Assembly (NCBI RefSeq): GCF_002001125.1 | Contig: NZ_MUNV01000007.1 | Coordinates: 248,001 to 312,000, forward strand | Reading direction: 5' to 3' | DNA length: 64,000 nucleotides | Origin: Rhodanobacter sp. B04 | GTDB lineage: Bacteria > Pseudomonadota > Gammaproteobacteria > Xanthomonadales > Rhodanobacteraceae | Part shown: piece by piece, positions 55,542 to 63,939 of the stretch | How the letters are laid out: each line of letters starts with the position of its first letter | Position numbering within the stretch: the first letter of the stretch is position 1 | The notes under the pieces: generated by a model | What the model was told of the DNA's origin: nothing | The model's database searches: none | The model's input: the letters and a program-made list of their open reading frames with translations, nothing else | Translations under genes and position numbers: made by a program

Positions 55542-56921
55542 TCAGCGCGGCGGCGGCAAACCGCCCATCCCACCCATGCCCTTCATGGCGCCGCGCATCT
55601 GCCGCAGCAGGCCCTTGCTGCCGCCCTTGGACAGCTTGGACATCATCTTTTCCATCTGCATGTACTGCTTCAGCAGGCGGTTGACGTCGGCCGGCTGGGT
55701 GCCCGAGCCGCGCGCCACGCGGGCGCGGCGCGAGCCGTTCAGCAGGTCCGGGTGACGGCGTTCCTTCTTGGTCATCGAGTTGATGATCGCGATCATCCGG
55801 TTCATCTCGCCGTCGTTGACCTTGGACTTGACGCTATCCGGCAGGCTGGAAACGCCCGGCAGCTTGTCCATCAGGCCGGCCAGACCGCCCATATTGCCCA
55901 TCTGCTCGAGCTGGTCCTTCATGTCGTTCAGGTCGAAGCGCTTGCCCTTCATCACCTTCTGGGCCAGCTTCTGCGCTTTTTCCTGATCGACCTTGCGCTC
56001 GACTTCCTCGACCAGCGACAACACGTCGCCCATGCCGAGGATGCGCTGGGCCAGGCGATCCGGATGGAACGGCTCCAGCGCGTCGGTCTTCTCGCCGGCA
56101 CCGAGGAACTTGATCGGCTTTCCCGTGACATAGCGCACCGACAGCGCGGCACCGCCACGGGCATCGCCGTCGGTCTTGGTCAGGATCACGCCGGTCAGCG
56201 GCAACGCTTCATTGAATGCCTTGGCGGTGTTGGCGGCGTCCTGGCCGGTCATCGAGTCGACCACGAACAGCGTCTCGACCGGCGTGATCGCGGCATGCAG
56301 CGCCTTGATCTCGGCCATCATCGCCTCGTCCACATGCAGGCGGCCGGCGGTATCGACGAGCAGCACATCGACCACTTCGCGACGCGCCGCAGCCACCGCC
56401 GCCTTGGCGATGGCGACCGGATCCTGGCCCGCCTCGGACGGGAAGAACTTCACCCCGACCTGTTCGGCCAGCGTGCGCAACTGCTCGATCGCCGCCGGAC
56501 GGTAGACGTCGCAGCTGACCACCATCACCTTTTTCTTCTTGCGCTCGGTCAGCAGCCGCGCCAGCTTGGCCACCGTGGTGGTCTTGCCGGCGCCCTGCAG
56601 GCCCGCCATCAGCACCACCGCCGGCGGTGTCTGGGCCAGGTTAAGTTCGGTGTTGGCCGTACCCATCACCACGGTCAACTCGTCGCTGACCACCTTGACC
56701 AGCGCCTGGCCCGGCGACAGGCTCTTCATCACATCCTGGCCGACCGCGCGCACCTTGATCCGCTGGATCAGCGCCTGCACCACCGGCAACGCCACATCGG
56801 CTTCCAGCAGCGCGATGCGCACTTCGCGCAGCGACTCACGGATGTTCTCCTCGGTCAGCCGGCCGCGGCCGCGCAGGCGATTGACGGTAGTGGAAAGGCG
56901 TTGGCTGAGCGACTCGAACAT
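55542..56921 (-). CDS. ffh: Signal recognition particle protein Ffh (SRP54)
   Basis: GTPase that, with 4.5S RNA, targets membrane proteins to FtsY and SecYEG. 459 residues in N, G and M domains. GLQGAGKTTTVAKLA (about 105-119) is G1, DTAGRLHVD (about 187) G3, and LTKTDGDARGG (about 243) G4 region. The methionine-rich M domain has MNRMIAIINSMTKKER and ends MKGMGGMGGLPPPR. First gene of the minus-strand unit leading to rpsP-rplS. Confidence 0.98.
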   Translation of the reverse strand: MFESLSQRLSTTVNRLRGRGRLTEENIRESLREVRIALLEADVALPVVQALIQRIKVRAVGQDVMKSLSPGQALVKVVSDELTVVMGTANTELNLAQTPPAVVLMAGLQGAGKTTTVAKLARLLTERKKKKVMVVSCDVYRPAAIEQLRTLAEQVGVKFFPSEAGQDPVAIAKAAVAAARREVVDVLLVDTAGRLHVDEAMMAEIKALHAAITPVETLFVVDSMTGQDAANTAKAFNEALPLTGVILTKTDGDARGGAALSVRYVTGKPIKFLGAGEKTDALEPFHPDRLAQRILGMGDVLSLVEEVERKVDQEKAQKLAQKVMKGKRFDLNDMKDQLEQMGNMGGLAGLMDKLPGVSSLPDSVKSKVNDGEMNRMIAIINSMTKKERRHPDLLNGSRRARVARGSGTQPADVNRLLKQYMQMEKMMSKLSKGGSKGLLRQMRGAMKGMGGMGGLPPPR

Positions 56922-56950
56922 GGCGGAACCGGCAAACAGGAAAGTCCCGG

Positions 56951-56980
56951 ATTATAGCGGACGGATCGCCCTGCTCCGCA
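56951..56980 (-). promoter_or_regulatory. Predicted promoter of ffh
   Basis: Perfect -10 TATAAT (56956-56951, minus strand); the -35 is weak (TGCGGA or GCGGAG, 17-18 nt upstream). Transcription would start near 56944, giving a leader of about 22 nt. Confidence 0.6.
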
Positions 56981-57017
56981 TGCACGGCCGGCGAGGCGTG
57001 TGCGACACTTCAAGGCT

Positions 57018-57818
57018 ATGGTCATCCACGCCTTCGCCTTGCTCGCCATCGCGCTTTATCTTGCCGCAGCCGGTGGGCTGGCGCGTCCCCTGCTGAGCGG
57101 CGGCCAGCCGCTGAATCGACTTGCGCTTAGCCTGGCCGGAGGCGCCGTGCTGATCCACGCCGGCATCCTGCTCGGCCTGCACCGCGGCGCGCTGGATCTG
57201 CACTTCTTCGCCGCGCTCTCGCTGGTGGCGTTCGGGGTCTCGGCGCTGACCCTGCTGGTGAACCTCTCACGCCCGGTCGCCGCCCTCGGCGTGATCGTGT
57301 TTCCGCTGACGGCGATGCTGATTGCCGTTGACAGCTTCCTGGCACCACCGACGGTGCCACTGACGATGGACTGGCAGATCAAACTGCATGTCACGGTGGC
57401 ACTGATCGCGTTCAGCGTGCTGTCGATTGCGACCGTGCTGGCGATCTTGCTGGCGTTGCAGGAACGCGCCCTGCGCCATCGTCAGTTCGGACCGTGGCTG
57501 CGCGCGCTGCCGCCGTTGACGTTGACCGAAACCCTGCTGTTCCGCCTGATCGGCGCAGGCTTCCTGCTGCTGACGCTGACCTTGCTCACCGGTGCGTTGT
57601 TCGTCGACAACCTGTTCGGCCAGCACCTGGCGCACAAGACGATCCTGTCGATCGTGGCATGGCTGGTGTTCGGGGTTCTGCTGTACGGCCGCTGGCGTCA
57701 CGGCTGGCGCGGCCAGCGCGCGGTGAACCTCACGCTGATCGGGATGGTCGCCCTGGTACTGGCCTTCTTCGGCTCGAAGTTCGTGCTGGAACTGATCCTG
57801 CACCGCCCGGTGGGTTGA
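57018..57818 (+). CDS. YpjD/CcsA-like inner-membrane protein
   Basis: 266 residues with eight predicted transmembrane helices. It belongs to the CcsA/YpjD branch of cytochrome c assembly proteins (KLHVTVALIAFSVLSIA about 122-138; HKTILSIVAWLVFGVLL about 206). The tryptophan-rich haem-handling motif of true CcsA/CcmC is absent, so direct haem delivery is unproven. Divergent pairing with ffh is widespread in gammaproteobacteria and supports the call. AAGG precedes the ATG at 57018. Confidence 0.88.
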   Translation: MVIHAFALLAIALYLAAAGGLARPLLSGGQPLNRLALSLAGGAVLIHAGILLGLHRGALDLHFFAALSLVAFGVSALTLLVNLSRPVAALGVIVFPLTAMLIAVDSFLAPPTVPLTMDWQIKLHVTVALIAFSVLSIATVLAILLALQERALRHRQFGPWLRALPPLTLTETLLFRLIGAGFLLLTLTLLTGALFVDNLFGQHLAHKTILSIVAWLVFGVLLYGRWRHGWRGQRAVNLTLIGMVALVLAFFGSKFVLELILHRPVG

Positions 57819-57832
57819 GTCCTCCGAAGCAC

Positions 57833-59218
57833 TCAACGACAGGCGTCGATCGCCTCCGCCAACCGCTCCACACCGATCACTTCCATCTCGCCGACCCGGC
57901 CCTTCTTCGGCGCATTCGCCTTCGGCACGATCGCGCGGCGGAAGCCATGATGCGCGGCTTCCTTCAGGCGCTCCTCGCCATTCGGCACCGGGCGGATCTC
58001 GCCGGACAGGCCGACCTCGCCGAAGGCGACGGTGTGTTCCGGCAACGGCCGGTCGCGCAAAGACGACAGCACCGCCAGCAGCACCGGCAGATCCACTGCC
58101 GTCTCCTGCACGCGGATGCCGCCGACCACGTTGACGAACACGTCCTGGTCGTACGCCGCCACGCCGCCATGCCGATGCAGCACGGCCAGCAACATGGCCA
58201 ATCGGTTCTGTTCCAGTCCGAGGGCGACGCGACGCGGATTGCCCAGCGAGGACTGATCCACCAGCGCCTGCACTTCGACCAGCAGCGGGCGTGTGCCTTC
58301 GCGCGTCACCATCACGGCGCTGCCCGAGGTCGGGCCGCTGTGCGAGGACAGGAAGATCGCCGACGGATTCGGCACTTCGCGCAGGCCCTTGTCGGACATC
58401 GCGAACACGCCCAGTTCGTTCACCGCGCCGAAGCGGTTCTTGAACGCACGCAGGATGCGGAAGCGGCTGCCGGATTCGCCCTCGAAATACAGCACCGCAT
58501 CGACCATGTGCTCGAGCACGCGCGGACCGGCGATGCCGCCTTCCTTGGTGACATGACCGACCAGGAACACCGACGTGCCGGTTTCCTTCGCGAAACGGGT
58601 GAGCTTGGCGGCGGACTCGCGCACCTGGCTCACCGAACCGGGCGCGGCAGTAAGCAACTCGGTCCAGATCGTCTGGATCGAGTCGATCACCAGCACGCGC
58701 GGCCGCGATGCCATCGCCTGCTCCAGGATGCGTTCGATGCAGGTTTCGGCCAACGCCTGCAGCGGCTCCAGCGGCAGGCCCAGCCGCTGCGCTCGCGATG
58801 CCACCTGCGACAGCGATTCCTCGCCGGTGACATACACGCTGGGCAGATGCGCACCCAGCGTACCCAGCATCTGCAGCAACAGGGTCGACTTGCCGATGCC
58901 TGGGTCACCGCCGATCAGCACCACCGAGCCTTGCACCAGGCCGCCACCCAACACCCGATCCAGCTCGCCAATGCCGGTCAGCGTGCGCGCCTCGGTGGTC
59001 GACGCCACCTCGGTCAGCGGCGTGATGCGCGCTGCACCAGCCGCGTTGCCGGCATAGCTGGAACGTTGCGCGCCGACGGACGATACGGCCGCCGACGCCG
59101 GCGTCAGCACGATCGCGCTGAGCGTGTTCCACACTCCGCACTCGACGCACTGGCCCTGCCACTTGTTGTGCTCGGCGCCGCACTCGGTGCAGACGTAGGC
59201 GGTCTTGGCTTTGGCCAT
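57833..59218 (-). CDS. radA: DNA repair protein RadA (Sms)
   Basis: RecA-like ATPase that drives branch migration in recombination. 461 residues. A zinc finger (C10, C13, C24, C27 in VCTECGAEHNKWQGQCVECG), Walker A GGDPGIGKSTLLL (about 96), the RadA-specific KNRFGAVNELGVF (about 257) and a C-terminal Lon-like domain (VNVVGGIRVQETAVDLP, FGEVGLSGEIRPV). The convergent ypjD gene ends 14 nt away. Confidence 0.97.
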   Translation of the reverse strand: MAKAKTAYVCTECGAEHNKWQGQCVECGVWNTLSAIVLTPASAAVSSVGAQRSSYAGNAAGAARITPLTEVASTTEARTLTGIGELDRVLGGGLVQGSVVLIGGDPGIGKSTLLLQMLGTLGAHLPSVYVTGEESLSQVASRAQRLGLPLEPLQALAETCIERILEQAMASRPRVLVIDSIQTIWTELLTAAPGSVSQVRESAAKLTRFAKETGTSVFLVGHVTKEGGIAGPRVLEHMVDAVLYFEGESGSRFRILRAFKNRFGAVNELGVFAMSDKGLREVPNPSAIFLSSHSGPTSGSAVMVTREGTRPLLVEVQALVDQSSLGNPRRVALGLEQNRLAMLLAVLHRHGGVAAYDQDVFVNVVGGIRVQETAVDLPVLLAVLSSLRDRPLPEHTVAFGEVGLSGEIRPVPNGEERLKEAAHHGFRRAIVPKANAPKKGRVGEMEVIGVERLAEAIDACR

Positions 59219-59303
59219 GTGGATTTCCGGCTGGATACGATGATGGCGCTGAGCTTAGCCCGCGACCATCGCATACGGCGAGACGCGGCGATCCCAGACG
59301 TTG

Positions 59304-60392
59304 TCAGCCTTCATCTTCCACGAACAGTACGCGACGGGTCATGCCGCAGGTGAGGTCGTACGAGATCGTGCCAGCCTGCGCCGCAACGATCTCCACCGGC
59401 AATTGCGGCCCCCACAGGGTGACACTGTCGCCCACTGTCGCCCGGGATGCCTCACGCAGGTCCAGCGTGATCAGGTCCATCGAGACGCGGCCGATCAGCG
59501 GCACACGGAGGTCGCCAACCAGTACCGGCGTACCCGCCACGGCGCTGCGTGGATAGCCATCGCCATAGCCGACGGCGGCGACGCCGACGGGCATGTCCTC
59601 GGGACAGGTCCAGGTACCGTTGTAGCCGATGCGTTCGCCCTTGCCGATGCGATTGATCGCGATCAGGCGCGTGCCCAGCGTCATCGCCGGGCGGAAGCCG
59701 AAGTCCGCACCGGTCTTGCCCTCGACCACCGACAGGCCATACAGCAGGCCGCCGGTGCGCACCCAGTCACCCCGCGCATCCGGCCAGCCGAGCACGGCAG
59801 CCGAGTTGGACAGCGAACGCGGGCCGTTCAATGCCTTGGTCACCTCGATGAAACGGGCGATCTGCGACGCGGTCTGCGCACCTTCGAACACTTCGGATTC
59901 GGAAAAATGCGTGAGAAGACCGATCTCGGGATCGATGCCGGGCATTGCGGCGAGCCGCGCATGCACCTCGGCCACACGCTCCGGCGCGAAGCCAAGCCGA
60001 TGCATGCCGCTGTCGACCTTCAGCCATACGCGCAGGCGGCCACGCGACGACGATACCTGTGCCAGCCACTGCAGCTGCGCCTCGTGATGAATCGCCGCAT
60101 CCAGCTGCAGCCGCTGCATCTCGGCCAGGTCGCTGGGATTGTCCGGGCCGGACAGCACCACGATGCGTTGCCGGTGTCCCGCCGCGCGCAGGCGCAGGCC
60201 GTCGCCGAGCGCAGCCACCGCAAACGCCTCGGCCTCGCCATCCAGCGCACGGGCGACCCGTTCCAGTCCGTGTCCGTAGGCGTCCGCCTTGACCACGGCC
60301 ATCACCTTCGCCGGCGCGGCCAGCGCCTTCAGCCGCGCCAGGTTGTGGCGCAATGCGCCGAGATGGATGGTGGCGACGGTGGTACGGCTCAT
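59304..60392 (-). CDS. alr: Alanine racemase
   Basis: PLP enzyme interconverting L- and D-alanine for peptidoglycan. 362 residues. MAVVKADAYGHG holds the PLP lysine K35, and RIGYNGTW (about 252) the catalytic tyrosine. YGDGYPRS and LIGRVSMDLITLD are further family motifs. It directly follows dnaB, the usual order in these bacteria. No Shine-Dalgarno precedes the ATG; the pyrimidine arm of repeat F lies there instead. Confidence 0.97.
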   Translation of the reverse strand: MSRTTVATIHLGALRHNLARLKALAAPAKVMAVVKADAYGHGLERVARALDGEAEAFAVAALGDGLRLRAAGHRQRIVVLSGPDNPSDLAEMQRLQLDAAIHHEAQLQWLAQVSSSRGRLRVWLKVDSGMHRLGFAPERVAEVHARLAAMPGIDPEIGLLTHFSESEVFEGAQTASQIARFIEVTKALNGPRSLSNSAAVLGWPDARGDWVRTGGLLYGLSVVEGKTGADFGFRPAMTLGTRLIAINRIGKGERIGYNGTWTCPEDMPVGVAAVGYGDGYPRSAVAGTPVLVGDLRVPLIGRVSMDLITLDLREASRATVGDSVTLWGPQLPVEIVAAQAGTISYDLTCGMTRRVLFVEDEG

Positions 60393-60404
60393 GGGTGTGA
60401 TTGG

Positions 60405-60540
60405 CAGGAAACGGAAAACGGGGAAACGGGAGCGGACTGTGAGCGCACATGTACGCGCCAGGGCAAAAAAGAGGGTCGAAAAAGCGAAGGGCGGCAGGCT
60501 TGCATGAAACCTTTGCTCCCCGCTCCCCGTTTCCCGTTCG
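60405..60540 (-). repeat. Intercistronic purine/pyrimidine inverted repeat F (dnaB-alr)
   Basis: In the minus sense the purine arm (GGCGAACGGGAAACGGGGAG, starting about 6 nt after the dnaB stop) and the pyrimidine arm (CCGCTCCCGTTTCCCCG...CCTGCC, ending about 13 nt before the alr ATG) pair over GGGAAACGGG/CCCGTTTCCC. The core differs from the GAGTGAG copies, but placement and strand polarity are the same. The loop is long, about 75 nt. Confidence 0.75.
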
Positions 60541-60546
60541 CCGCCT

Positions 60547-61941
60547 TCAATCGAACGACCCGACGAAGGAATCCGCCGCGTAATTCTCGAACTTGGTGTA
60601 GTGGCCGAGGAAGGTCAGCTTGCAGGTATCGGTGGGACCGTTGCGCTGCTTGCCGATGATGATTTCGGCCATGCCCTTGTCCGGCGATTCCTTGTTGTAG
60701 TAGTCGTCGCGGTAGATGAACATGATCACGTCGGCGTCCTGCTCGATCGCGCCCGACTCGCGCAGGTCGGACATCATCGGACGCTTGTCGGCGCGCTGTT
60801 CCAACGAGCGGTTCAACTGCGAGAGGGCGATCACCGGCACGTTCAACTCCTTGGCAAGGCCCTTGAGTGAACGCGAAATTTCTGAAATTTCGGTGGCGCG
60901 ATTCTCCTTGTTGCCGGGCACCTGCATCAGCTGCAGGTAATCGATCACGATCAGGCCCAGGCCGCCATGCTCGCGGTGCAGCCGGCGTGCGCGCGAACGC
61001 ATCTCGACCGGCGACAGGCTGGGCGTGTCGTCGATGAAGATCTTCGCCTCGGACAGGATCGAGATGGCGTTGGAGACGCGCGGCCAGTCCTCTTCCTGCA
61101 GGTCGCCGTTGCGCAGGTGCTGCTGGTGGATGCGCCCGACCGAGGAAATCAGGCGGAACGCCAGCTGCGAGGCGGACATTTCCATCGAGAACACCACCAC
61201 CGCCTTCTTGCTGCGGATCGCGGCGGTCTCGGCGATGTTCAGCGCGAACGCGGTCTTGCCCATCGACGGGCGCGCCGCCACGATGATCAGATCCGACGGC
61301 TGCAGGCCGGAAGTGAGGTTGTCCAGGTCGGTGAAGCCGGTGGTGATGCCGGTGAGCTGGCCGCGGTTCTGGTAGCGCTCGTGCAGCAGGCGGAAGGCGT
61401 CCTTCACTGCCTCGCGCATCGAGACGGAGTCCTTCTTGCCGCGGGCACCGGATTCGGCGATGTGGAACACACGCTGCTCGGCGCTTTCCAGCACCTCCTG
61501 CACGCTCTTGCCCTCGGGCCGGTAGCCGTCCTCGGTGATCGAGGTGCCGGCGTCGATCAGCTGGCGCAGCACCGACTTCTCGCGCACGATTTCGGCGTAC
61601 GCCGCGATGTTCGCGGCGCTCGGCGTGCTGTTGGCCAGTTCGATCAGGTACCCGGCGCCACCGACCATCTCGGCCAGACCGTTGGTCTCGAACCAGTCAC
61701 CCAGGGTCACCGCGTCGCACGGCATGCCCTTGTTGGCCAGCTCGTTGATCGCGCGCCAGATCAGGCGGTGATCCTTGCGGTAGAAGTCGTCCTCGGCCAG
61801 CCGGTCGGCCACCTTGTCCAGCGCATCCGGTGCCAGCATCAGGCCACCGAGAACGGCTTGTTCGGCGTCGATGGAATGCGGCGGTACCCGGAGCGCCTCG
61901 ATGGCAGAGGACGAGGATTTGCGTTCGGGCACGAAGGACAT
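60547..61941 (-). CDS. dnaB: Replicative DNA helicase DnaB
   Basis: Hexameric helicase that unwinds DNA ahead of the replisome. 464 residues. The N-terminal domain has PPHSIDAEQAVLGGLML (about 21-37); the RecA-like domain has Walker A ARPSMGKTAFALN (about 222), Walker B LIVIDYLQLM (about 319) and ALSQLNRSLEQR (about 365). No intein is present. GAGGT lies 7 nt before the ATG. A DnaA-box-like 9-mer lies about 120 nt upstream. Confidence 0.98.
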   Translation of the reverse strand: MSFVPERKSSSSAIEALRVPPHSIDAEQAVLGGLMLAPDALDKVADRLAEDDFYRKDHRLIWRAINELANKGMPCDAVTLGDWFETNGLAEMVGGAGYLIELANSTPSAANIAAYAEIVREKSVLRQLIDAGTSITEDGYRPEGKSVQEVLESAEQRVFHIAESGARGKKDSVSMREAVKDAFRLLHERYQNRGQLTGITTGFTDLDNLTSGLQPSDLIIVAARPSMGKTAFALNIAETAAIRSKKAVVVFSMEMSASQLAFRLISSVGRIHQQHLRNGDLQEEDWPRVSNAISILSEAKIFIDDTPSLSPVEMRSRARRLHREHGGLGLIVIDYLQLMQVPGNKENRATEISEISRSLKGLAKELNVPVIALSQLNRSLEQRADKRPMMSDLRESGAIEQDADVIMFIYRDDYYNKESPDKGMAEIIIGKQRNGPTDTCKLTFLGHYTKFENYAADSFVGSFD

Positions 61942-62058
61942 GGACTTACCTCACGGAGGATAACCTCACGAAAAACGGGCAGCACACCGACATCCGCCGG
62001 ACGGCCGCACTGACAATCATCATACGCGGCGGCTTCTCACCCGCCGAGACAATAACTC

Positions 62059-62067
62059 TGTGGATAA
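62059..62067 (-). promoter_or_regulatory. DnaA-box 9-mer upstream of dnaB
   Basis: TTATCCACA on the minus strand, identical to the strongest E. coli DnaA box. It lies 118 nt upstream of the dnaB start, in a stretch with few GC runs (CAGAGTTATTGTC next to it). A single box could allow DnaA control of dnaB; binding is not shown by sequence alone. Confidence 0.5.
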
Positions 62068-62140
62068 GCTGTGCGTTGCCGGGTATAAACCAGCTACGCC
62101 AGCGCAGCCGCAAACACCGCACTCTCCTCACACTCCGCCC

Positions 62141-62170
62141 CAAAACAAACGGGCGCCTTGCGGCGCCCGT
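62141..62170 (-). terminator. Rho-independent terminator of rpsF-rpsR-rplI
   Basis: ACGGGCGCC/GGCGCCCGT (62149-62170) form a 9-bp stem with a 4-nt loop. On the minus strand TTGTTTTG follows. It starts 30 nt after the rplI stop. Confidence 0.85.
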
Positions 62171-62199
62171 CGGCTTCCATCGCGGGGATGGTGTATGGC

Positions 62200-62649
62200 T
62201 TACTTGTCGCCGACCACGATCACCTTGACGCTGGTGTGCACGTCGGCGTGCAGGTGGACGGCCACCTCGAACTCACCGGTGTTGCGCAGCGGGCCTTCGC
62301 CCAGGATCACCTCGCCCTTGTGGACGGTGTGGCCGGCGGCGGCCAGCGCTTCGGCGATGTCGCGCGGACCGACCGAACCGAACAGCTTGCCTTCGGCACT
62401 GGCGTGCGCGGAGATCGTCACCGACGCATCGGCCAGCTTGGCCTTGCGGGCCTCGGCATCGGCCAGCAGGGTGTTGGCCTTGGCTTCGTATTCGGCGCGA
62501 CGCTGTTCGAACGCAGCCAGGTTGGCGGCATTGACGCGCACGGCCTTGCCCTGCGGCAGGAGGAAATTGCGGCCGTAGCCCGGCTTCACGTTGACCTTGT
62601 CGCCAAGCGTGCCGAGGTTGCGGACTTTCTGCAGAAGAATGAGTTCCAT
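62200..62649 (-). CDS. rplI: 50S ribosomal protein L9
   Basis: 149 residues. [20 protein letters not shown] at the start and the L9 motif [13 protein letters not shown] (about 24-36), then a long connecting helix and a C-terminal RNA-binding domain. AAAGGAAG precedes the ATG. Last gene of rpsF-rpsR-rplI; two strong hairpins separate it from rpsR. Confidence 0.98.
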   Translation of the reverse strand: MELILLQKVRNLGTLGDKVNVKPGYGRNFLLPQGKAVRVNAANLAAFEQRRAEYEAKANTLLADAEARKAKLADASVTISAHASAEGKLFGSVGPRDIAEALAAAGHTVHKGEVILGEGPLRNTGEFEVAVHLHADVHTSVKVIVVGDK

Positions 62650-62724
62650 GATGCTTCCTTTTCGTTAGCGCCGGTGTGGCCCGACGCAGCCAGAGGACGG
62701 TTGTCCGAAGGGTGCCTGAAGTGA

Positions 62725-62777
62725 CGCCCGACCAGGCCGGGCGAAACTACCGGCCGCAGCGCGAGGCTGCGGCCGGT
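62725..62777 (-). other. Paired hairpins between rpsR and rplI
   Basis: ACCGGCCGCAGC/GCTGCGGCCGGT (62749-62777) is a 12-bp perfect stem with a 5-nt loop. Just downstream on the minus strand lies CGCCCG-ACCAGG-CCGGGCG (62725-62743). No U-tract follows, so they are more likely to stabilise the upstream mRNA end or tune rplI expression than to terminate fully. Confidence 0.6.
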
Positions 62778-62782
62778 CACGA

Positions 62783-63013
62783 TCAGACGTCGTGGTTGTC
62801 GGTGTACGGCAGCAGCGACAGGAACCGGGCGCGCTTGATCGCGGTGGCCAGCTGGCGCTGGTAGCGCGCCTTGGTGCCGGTGATGCGGCTCGGCACGATC
62901 TTGCCGTTCTCGGTGACGTACTGACGCAGGGTGTTGAGATCCTTGTAGTCGATCTCCTTCACGTCTTCGGCAGTGAAGCGGCAGAACTTGCGGCGGCGGA
63001 AAAACTTGGACAT
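62783..63013 (-). CDS. rpsR: 30S ribosomal protein S18
   Basis: 76 residues. [20 protein letters not shown] at the start and [35 protein letters not shown] and [13 protein letters not shown] are standard S18 sequence. S18 binds S6 on the platform of the small subunit. It lies 14 nt after rpsF. Confidence 0.98.
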   Translation of the reverse strand: MSKFFRRRKFCRFTAEDVKEIDYKDLNTLRQYVTENGKIVPSRITGTKARYQRQLATAIKRARFLSLLPYTDNHDV

Positions 63014-63027
63014 GGTCTGGATTCCTA

Positions 63028-63459
63028 TCAGTCGTCGCTGTCGCGATCGTTGTCGCGGTCATCGCGGTCACGGCCGCGGCCCTCGCCTTCACCCTCGTCG
63101 TCGCGGCGACGCGAGGACTTGGCATCATCCTTTTCCTTCGACTTCAGGATGAAGGATGGCTCGGTGTCGGCTTCGTCACGGCGCACGACCAGATGGCGCA
63201 GCACGGCATCGTTGAAGCGGAAACCCGACTCCAGCTCGTTCAGCGCGTTCTGGCTCACTTCGATATTGAGCAGCACGTAATGTGCCTTGGCCAGGTTCAC
63301 GATCGGATAGGCCAGCTGACGACGGCCCCAGTCTTCCAGACGGTGGATCTTGCCACCGTCGGTCTCGATCAGCGCCTTGTAGCGCTCGAGCATCGCCGGG
63401 ACTTGCTCGCTCTGGTCAGGGTGGACCATGAACACAACTTCGTAATGACGCAGGGTCAT
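63028..63459 (-). CDS. rpsF: 30S ribosomal protein S6
   Basis: 143 residues from [40 protein letters not shown] (about 43-62) is diagnostic. The C-terminus is a charged Arg/Asp/Glu tail of about 35 residues. In E. coli S6 ends in a glutamate run added by RimK; here Asp and Arg pairs are encoded instead, with no long Glu run. AAGGAG precedes the ATG at 63459. First gene of the operon, with promoter and structured leader upstream. Confidence 0.97.
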   Translation of the reverse strand: MTLRHYEVVFMVHPDQSEQVPAMLERYKALIETDGGKIHRLEDWGRRQLAYPIVNLAKAHYVLLNIEVSQNALNELESGFRFNDAVLRHLVVRRDEADTEPSFILKSKEKDDAKSSRRRDDEGEGEGRGRDRDDRDNDRDSDD

Positions 63460-63528
63460 TGTGGTTTGACTCCTTGTGGATGCGGCCTTGCGGCCTCGCA
63501 GCCTCCCGCCGATGCGGTGAGGCAAGTG

Positions 63529-63559
63529 TTCTGTCGGCACCTGGAAGGCACAGACAGAA
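63529..63559 (-). promoter_or_regulatory. Candidate S6:S18-binding leader motif of rpsF
   Basis: Minus strand: TTCTGTC (63559-63553) pairs with GACAGAA (63535-63529). Inside, GCCT-TCC-AGGT forms a short hairpin, leaving a GCC(G) on the 3' side between the stems. The known S6:S18 autoregulatory motif of rpsF leaders has a CCG bulge between two stems, which this resembles. It would lie at the very 5' end of the predicted transcript. Confidence 0.45.
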
Positions 63560-63564
63560 GCGGA

Positions 63565-63594
63565 ATTGTAGGATGTCGCGGGGGCTTCGCGCAA
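63565..63594 (-). promoter_or_regulatory. Predicted promoter of rpsF-rpsR-rplI
   Basis: TTGCGC (63594-63589), an 18-nt spacer and TACAAT (63570-63565) on the minus strand. The start near 63558 leaves a leader of about 100 nt before rpsF. It lies between the A-type carrier gene stop and rpsF. Confidence 0.6.
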
Positions 63595-63612
63595 GTGACT
63601 GAAAGCAAAGGC

Positions 63613-63939
63613 TCAGCCGACCGTGAAACTCTCGCCGCAGCCGCATTCGCCGGTGGCATTCGGATTGTGGAACACGAAGCTGGCATTGAGGCCCTGGCGC
63701 TGGAAGTCGATCACGGTACCCTCGACCAGGGCCAGGCTCTTGTCGTTGACGATCAGCGGCACGCCGTCCACGTCGACCAGCCGGTCGCCCTCGCCGAGGG
63801 CATCTGCCAGATCCACCACATAGGCGAACCCGGAGCAGCCGGTGCGCTTGACGCCGAAACGCACGCCGGCCGCCGCCGGGGTGGCCGCCAGAAAATGGCG
63901 CATGCGGTCGTTGGCGGCGGGGGTAATGCTGATGCTCAT
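63613..63939 (-). CDS. A-type Fe-S cluster carrier (IscA/SufA/ErpA family)
   Basis: 108 residues. The three cluster cysteines are C35 (KRTGCSGFAYVVD), C99 and C101 (GECGCGESF). DKSLALVEGTVIDFQRQGLN (about 65-84) is closer to IscA/SufA than to ErpA, which has a different central segment, but I do not commit to one name. The ATG at 63939 gives the standard N-terminus MSISITPAANDRM; a frame seven residues longer is not supported. No isc or suf genes are next to it in the window. Confidence 0.9.
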   Translation of the reverse strand: MSISITPAANDRMRHFLAATPAAAGVRFGVKRTGCSGFAYVVDLADALGEGDRLVDVDGVPLIVNDKSLALVEGTVIDFQRQGLNASFVFHNPNATGECGCGESFTVG

